From the NCBI GenBank assembly GCA_023487865.1, contig JAMDBG010000147.1, positions 1 through 17,679 of the forward strand: a DNA stretch of 17,679 bases, given 5' to 3'. Below, piece after piece: positions 15,665-17,679 of the stretch; within the stretch, counting starts at the first letter, position 1, and each line of letters starts with the position of its first letter. The notes below the pieces were generated by a model. It ran no database searches. It worked only from the letters and a program-made list of their open reading frames with translations, and had not been told where the DNA came from. This DNA is from Deltaproteobacteria bacterium (GTDB lineage: Bacteria; Desulfobacterota; Syntrophia; Syntrophales; UBA5619). Made by a program: the position numbers and the translations under genes.

Positions 15665-15740
15665 AGGGTGTGTTATGAAAAGAGGTTTTTGCAAAGTGCC
15701 CATAGCGAATCCCCAAGGGACATAGGGCTTCTTGGGGTTC
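15646..15740 (+). ncRNA. Possible small structured RNA with two stem-loops
   Basis: Two stems lie in series downstream of the 15570-15598 promoter-like site. AAAACCTCT (15646-15654) pairs perfectly with AGAGGTTTT (15681-15689), followed by one more T, with a 26-base loop. Then CCCCAAG (15711-15717) pairs with CTTGGGG (15731-15737), extended by GAA/TTC outside one bulged T (15707-15709 with 15738-15740). Together they could form a transcript of about 130 bases. I could not match it to 6S, tmRNA, SRP or another known RNA. Confidence 0.22.
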
Positions 15741-15911
15741 TCGGTCAAACTTCCCTATCGCCTCATCTGAGCTGTTTTCCATTTGCTCCAATCTGATTCT
15801 CCCTCGAGAAGAGGGGGGATACATGCCGCTTCCTTTCATTATGAACCGGATGATCTGTGGTTCCGATGTGCCCGGATCGATGCAGGGAAAATCGCTTTGG
15901 GGAGGGGATGC

Positions 15912-16010
15912 ATGGCGATGACGGAAGCGATATCTGCGGGAACGTGCAACGAATCCGGCAATAGGGATTCGGCCGATAATCAGCGGAGCAAGGAGGTGGG
16001 AACATGCTGA
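15912..16010 (+). CDS. Possible 32-residue peptide ORF overlapping the next frame
   Basis: ATG 15912 follows GGAGGGG at 15901-15907. The frame encodes 32 residues rich in Ser, Asn, Gly and Glu with two Cys (MAMTEAISAGTC start, KEVGTC end) and stops with TGA at 16008-16010. It overlaps the start of the 63-residue frame at 16004, whose AAGGAGGT lies inside this frame. That arrangement fits translational coupling, but chance cannot be excluded at this size. Confidence 0.2.
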   Translation: MAMTEAISAGTCNESGNRDSADNQRSKEVGTC

Positions 16011-16195
16011 CGATAACTGATTATCCGAAGAGAATACAATGGGATATTCCCCCTAAGAAGGAGAGGAATACCCTCAAGGTCCAAGAGACGCCGCAAAATC
16101 CGATAAGGCTTCCCAGAGACGAGGTCGTACTGCAAAAGCGAGGGGAAACAGGAGTGAGGGATGATGAATATCTCGTGGCGACCTACTGGGGGTGA
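16004..16195 (+). CDS. Hypothetical 63-residue basic protein with a strong ribosome site
   Basis: ATG 16004 lies 6 bases after a perfect AAGGAGGT (15990-15997). The product is hydrophilic, starting MLTITDYPKRIQWDIPPKKE, with an RLPRDEVVLQKRGETG middle and ending DDEYLVATYWG. It has no signal peptide, membrane helix or motif that I recognise. It overlaps the 32-residue frame before it by 7 bases and a GTG-started frame after it by 4 bases (GTGA). This is the best supported of the short frames here, but no homolog is known to me. Confidence 0.38.
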   Translation: MLTITDYPKRIQWDIPPKKERNTLKVQETPQNPIRLPRDEVVLQKRGETGVRDDEYLVATYWG

Positions 16196-16380
16196 ACGGG
16201 TGCCGGCCATTTGATGGATGCCTCCCGCAGAATGCCGATCTCAGGAACTGGGAAAAGTGGAGCGGGGGCAAAATCTCCCCTCCTGGGGGACGATATTCCA
16301 TCCCGAAGGCGGGATTAAAGGAGTTCTTTTTCCGTCTAAGAAACGCAAACCTGTCTGTCAACGGGAAACGGAGCGAATAA
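16192..16380 (+). CDS. Possible 62-residue ORF coupled to the preceding frame
   Basis: A GTG at 16192 overlaps the TGA of the 63-residue frame as GTGA. The 62 codons end at TAA 16378-16380. The product is Gly- and Arg-rich (RNWEKWSGGKISPPGGR, later KEFFFRLRNANLS). No ribosome site of its own is visible, and a hairpin (ATCCCG-AAGG-CGGGAT, 16300-16315) lies within it, so the frame may be fortuitous. Confidence 0.15.
   Translation: MNGCRPFDGCLPQNADLRNWEKWSGGKISPPGGRYSIPKAGLKEFFFRLRNANLSVNGKRSE
16300..16315. repeat. Compact GC hairpin in the gene-poor region
   Basis: ATCCCG (16300-16305) pairs exactly with CGGGAT (16310-16315) around the tetraloop AAGG. Nine to ten bases later a TTCTTTTT stretch follows, so on the plus strand it is a marginal terminator candidate for the short frames upstream. 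Confidence 0.35.
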
Positions 16381-16387
16381 TACCGCA

Positions 16388-16424
16388 GAGCCGCGGCAAT
16401 CCCCAAATGAGACTGCTGCGGCTC
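16388..16424 (-). terminator. Hairpin terminator candidate after the alkaline phosphatase gene
   Basis: GAGCCGCGGCA (16388-16398) pairs with TGCTGCGGCTC (16414-16424) in 10 of 11 positions around a 15-base loop. It begins 37 bases beyond the phosphatase stop codon in the minus direction. The stem is strong and GC-rich, but no clear T-run follows on either strand. Confidence 0.45.
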
Positions 16425-16460
16425 GTCGCTCTAGTGAAAAAATGGATTATAGTAAACGTC

Positions 16461-17679
16461 CTAACGCGCTTCTATCAGGCGGTGCAGGTTCTTGCCGAAG
16501 TCGGTGTTGTCCTGGTACCCCCGGAACAGATCCGCTCCCGGCCCCGCGGTGCCGACCAGGACAGGCTCCCCGGTGTGCCCCCCGGTCCCCCAGTAGAAAC
16601 CGGTTTGCCTGGCGACCATCCGCCCCAGGATATTCTGCACCGCGTAGGTGTGATTACGTTCGAGCGTCTTCTGTGTGAGGATCATTTCGCGCAGATCGGG
16701 ATCGAGTTTGAAGCCCGGGAAATGTTTGGCCACAAGCGCGTCGAGCGCGTCGCCCGACGGCTTCTTGCCAAGCTTTCCCGCTGCCGTCTTGAACGACATG
16801 GTGATCCCCCCCAGCATCCGCAGCTGGGCGTCGCCGGTGTAGAAGCGGTTGCTGCTGGACATGGATGAGAGGTCCTTCTGGGCGTAAGTCGCCGATAATC
16901 CGCCGGTTTCATGATCACCGGCGACGATCACCAGCGTGTCGGGCGAGCCGCGCTGGTAATCGAGGGCGACCTTGACGGCGTCGTCGATCGCCCACAGGGA
17001 GTGCATCAGCGAAGCGGCGTCGTTGGCGTGTCCGGCGGTGTCGGTGTTTTCGCTCTCGACGAACAGGACAAAGCCATTGGGGTTAGCTTGCGACAGCGCC
17101 TTGAGCGCAGCCGCCGTCATCTCGGCCCCTTCACCGGATCCCGCTCGATGTCAAAAGCCATATCCTCATCAGCGAACAAACCGAGCAGCCTGGCTTCGGT
17201 AGCGGCCTTGAGTTCGGCGGTGTTGGTGGCTATCTGCCACCCCTTGGCGCGGAACTGAGCGACGATATCCTTGCCGTCCTTGCGTTTTCCGCCCGGCGCC
17301 TTTTCCGGGAGGAAGTAATCCGCACCGCCGCCCAGCAGGACATCCGGCGAAAGCGCCAGGATCTTATCGACCAGCGCCTGCGAATCGCGCCGCGATTTCG
17401 AATGGATGCTGAAGGCAGCCGGCGAGGCGTCATAGACGGTTGAAGTGGATATCAGCCCGATCCGCTTGCCTTTGGCCTTGGCCGCCTCCATAACCGTCTG
17501 CGGCGATTTGCCGTCCGGAGTCACTGACAAAACGGCGTTTGCCACCTTATAGCCCGTGGCCATCGCCGATGCCGCTGCGGCGGAATCGGTGATGTATGCA
17601 CCATGCGGGCTGTTGGCGAGCAGGCCGATCGTCTGGTAGCGGAAAAAGTCGGCTGTCACGAACGACTTCTGGCGCAGGA
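16461..17679 (-). pseudogene. phoA: Alkaline phosphatase, frameshifted and cut by the right edge
   Basis: The enzyme removes phosphate from monoesters in the periplasm, using two zinc ions and magnesium. The upstream part (17679-17117) has the nucleophile motif ITDSAAAASAMATGYK, with the Ser after Asp as attacking residue, and GKRIGLISTSTVYDASPAAF. It then ends prematurely in VKGPR. The downstream part, in another frame, has ESENTDTAGHANDAA and VAGDHETGGL, both metal-binding, and GGHTGEPVLVGTAG near the end. The break is at a run of four C (17126-17129): five would give VKGAEMTAAAL and join both parts in one frame. The ATG at 17120 is therefore internal, not a real start. The N-terminus and signal peptide are outside the window. 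All visible catalytic motifs are intact. Confidence 0.9.

Larger units (their letters stand above)
15326..16460. other. Gene-poor 1.1-kb region with hairpins, promoter-like sites and tiny ORFs
   Basis: No protein of known family is encoded on either strand. The region holds the kinase promoter at its left end, a bulged hairpin, two short frames with complete AAGGAGGT ribosome sites, two further overlapping short frames, several stem-loops and a terminator candidate for the phosphatase at its right end. These are listed separately. A shared CTGTCAACGGGA string occurs at both 15394-15405 and 16354-16365. The region may be an accessory insertion, a site of decayed genes, or a source of small RNAs or peptides. 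Confidence 0.6.

Noticed and set aside
16074..16406. 110-codon minus-strand frame upstream of nothing in the gene-poor region
   Set aside because: Composition is Pro/Arg/Phe-rich without motifs, and no ribosome site was seen.
17117..17120. Two separate phosphatase genes overlapping by four bases
   Set aside because: The halves carry complementary catalytic motifs of one enzyme, and one added base in a C run joins them in a single frame.

Overview
The window reads as a chromosomal piece of a GC-rich anaerobic bacterium, most likely a Desulfobacterota (deltaproteobacterial) lineage of the Syntrophales or sulfate-reducer type. This is inferred from gene content: a split B12-dependent acyl-CoA mutase with its MeaB chaperone and a CobO adenosyltransferase, a CooT nickel protein, and a 1455-residue fused 2-hydroxyacyl-CoA dehydratase-type activase. 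No rRNA, tRNA, CRISPR array or transposase gene was found.

Layout. (a) 1-3336, plus strand: end of the mutase large subunit, the separate B12-binding small subunit, meaB (broken by an in-frame TAG), cobO and a small lipoprotein. The first four form one functional set: mutase, its repair GTPase and the enzyme that makes the adenosylcobalamin cofactor. Two palindromic non-coding elements sit between them, at 481-660 and 2104-2271. (b) 3373-5183, minus strand: cooT, a 66-residue charged helical protein, a frameshifted cupin and an exported DUF4412-like protein. (c) 5343-9710, minus strand: the giant activase. (d) 9982-12545, plus strand: lemA followed by a DUF2207 membrane protein, behind a good promoter in the divergent intergenic region. 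(e) 12572-15325, minus strand: a small SAM methyltransferase and a hybrid sensor histidine kinase with a near-consensus promoter. (f) 15326-16460: about 1.1 kb with no recognisable gene, but with hairpins, promoter-like sequences and several very short ORFs, two of them with full-length Shine-Dalgarno sequences. (g) 16461-17679, minus strand: alkaline phosphatase, frameshifted and running off the right edge.

Three genes that look otherwise intact (meaB, cupin, alkaline phosphatase) each carry one small lesion. This suggests either uncorrected sequence errors or recent gene decay, and should be settled before biological meaning is given to any of them. The most interesting material is the self-contained tandem activase and the small-ORF region at 15.4-16.4 kb. 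I did not find a clear novel defence or mobile system.
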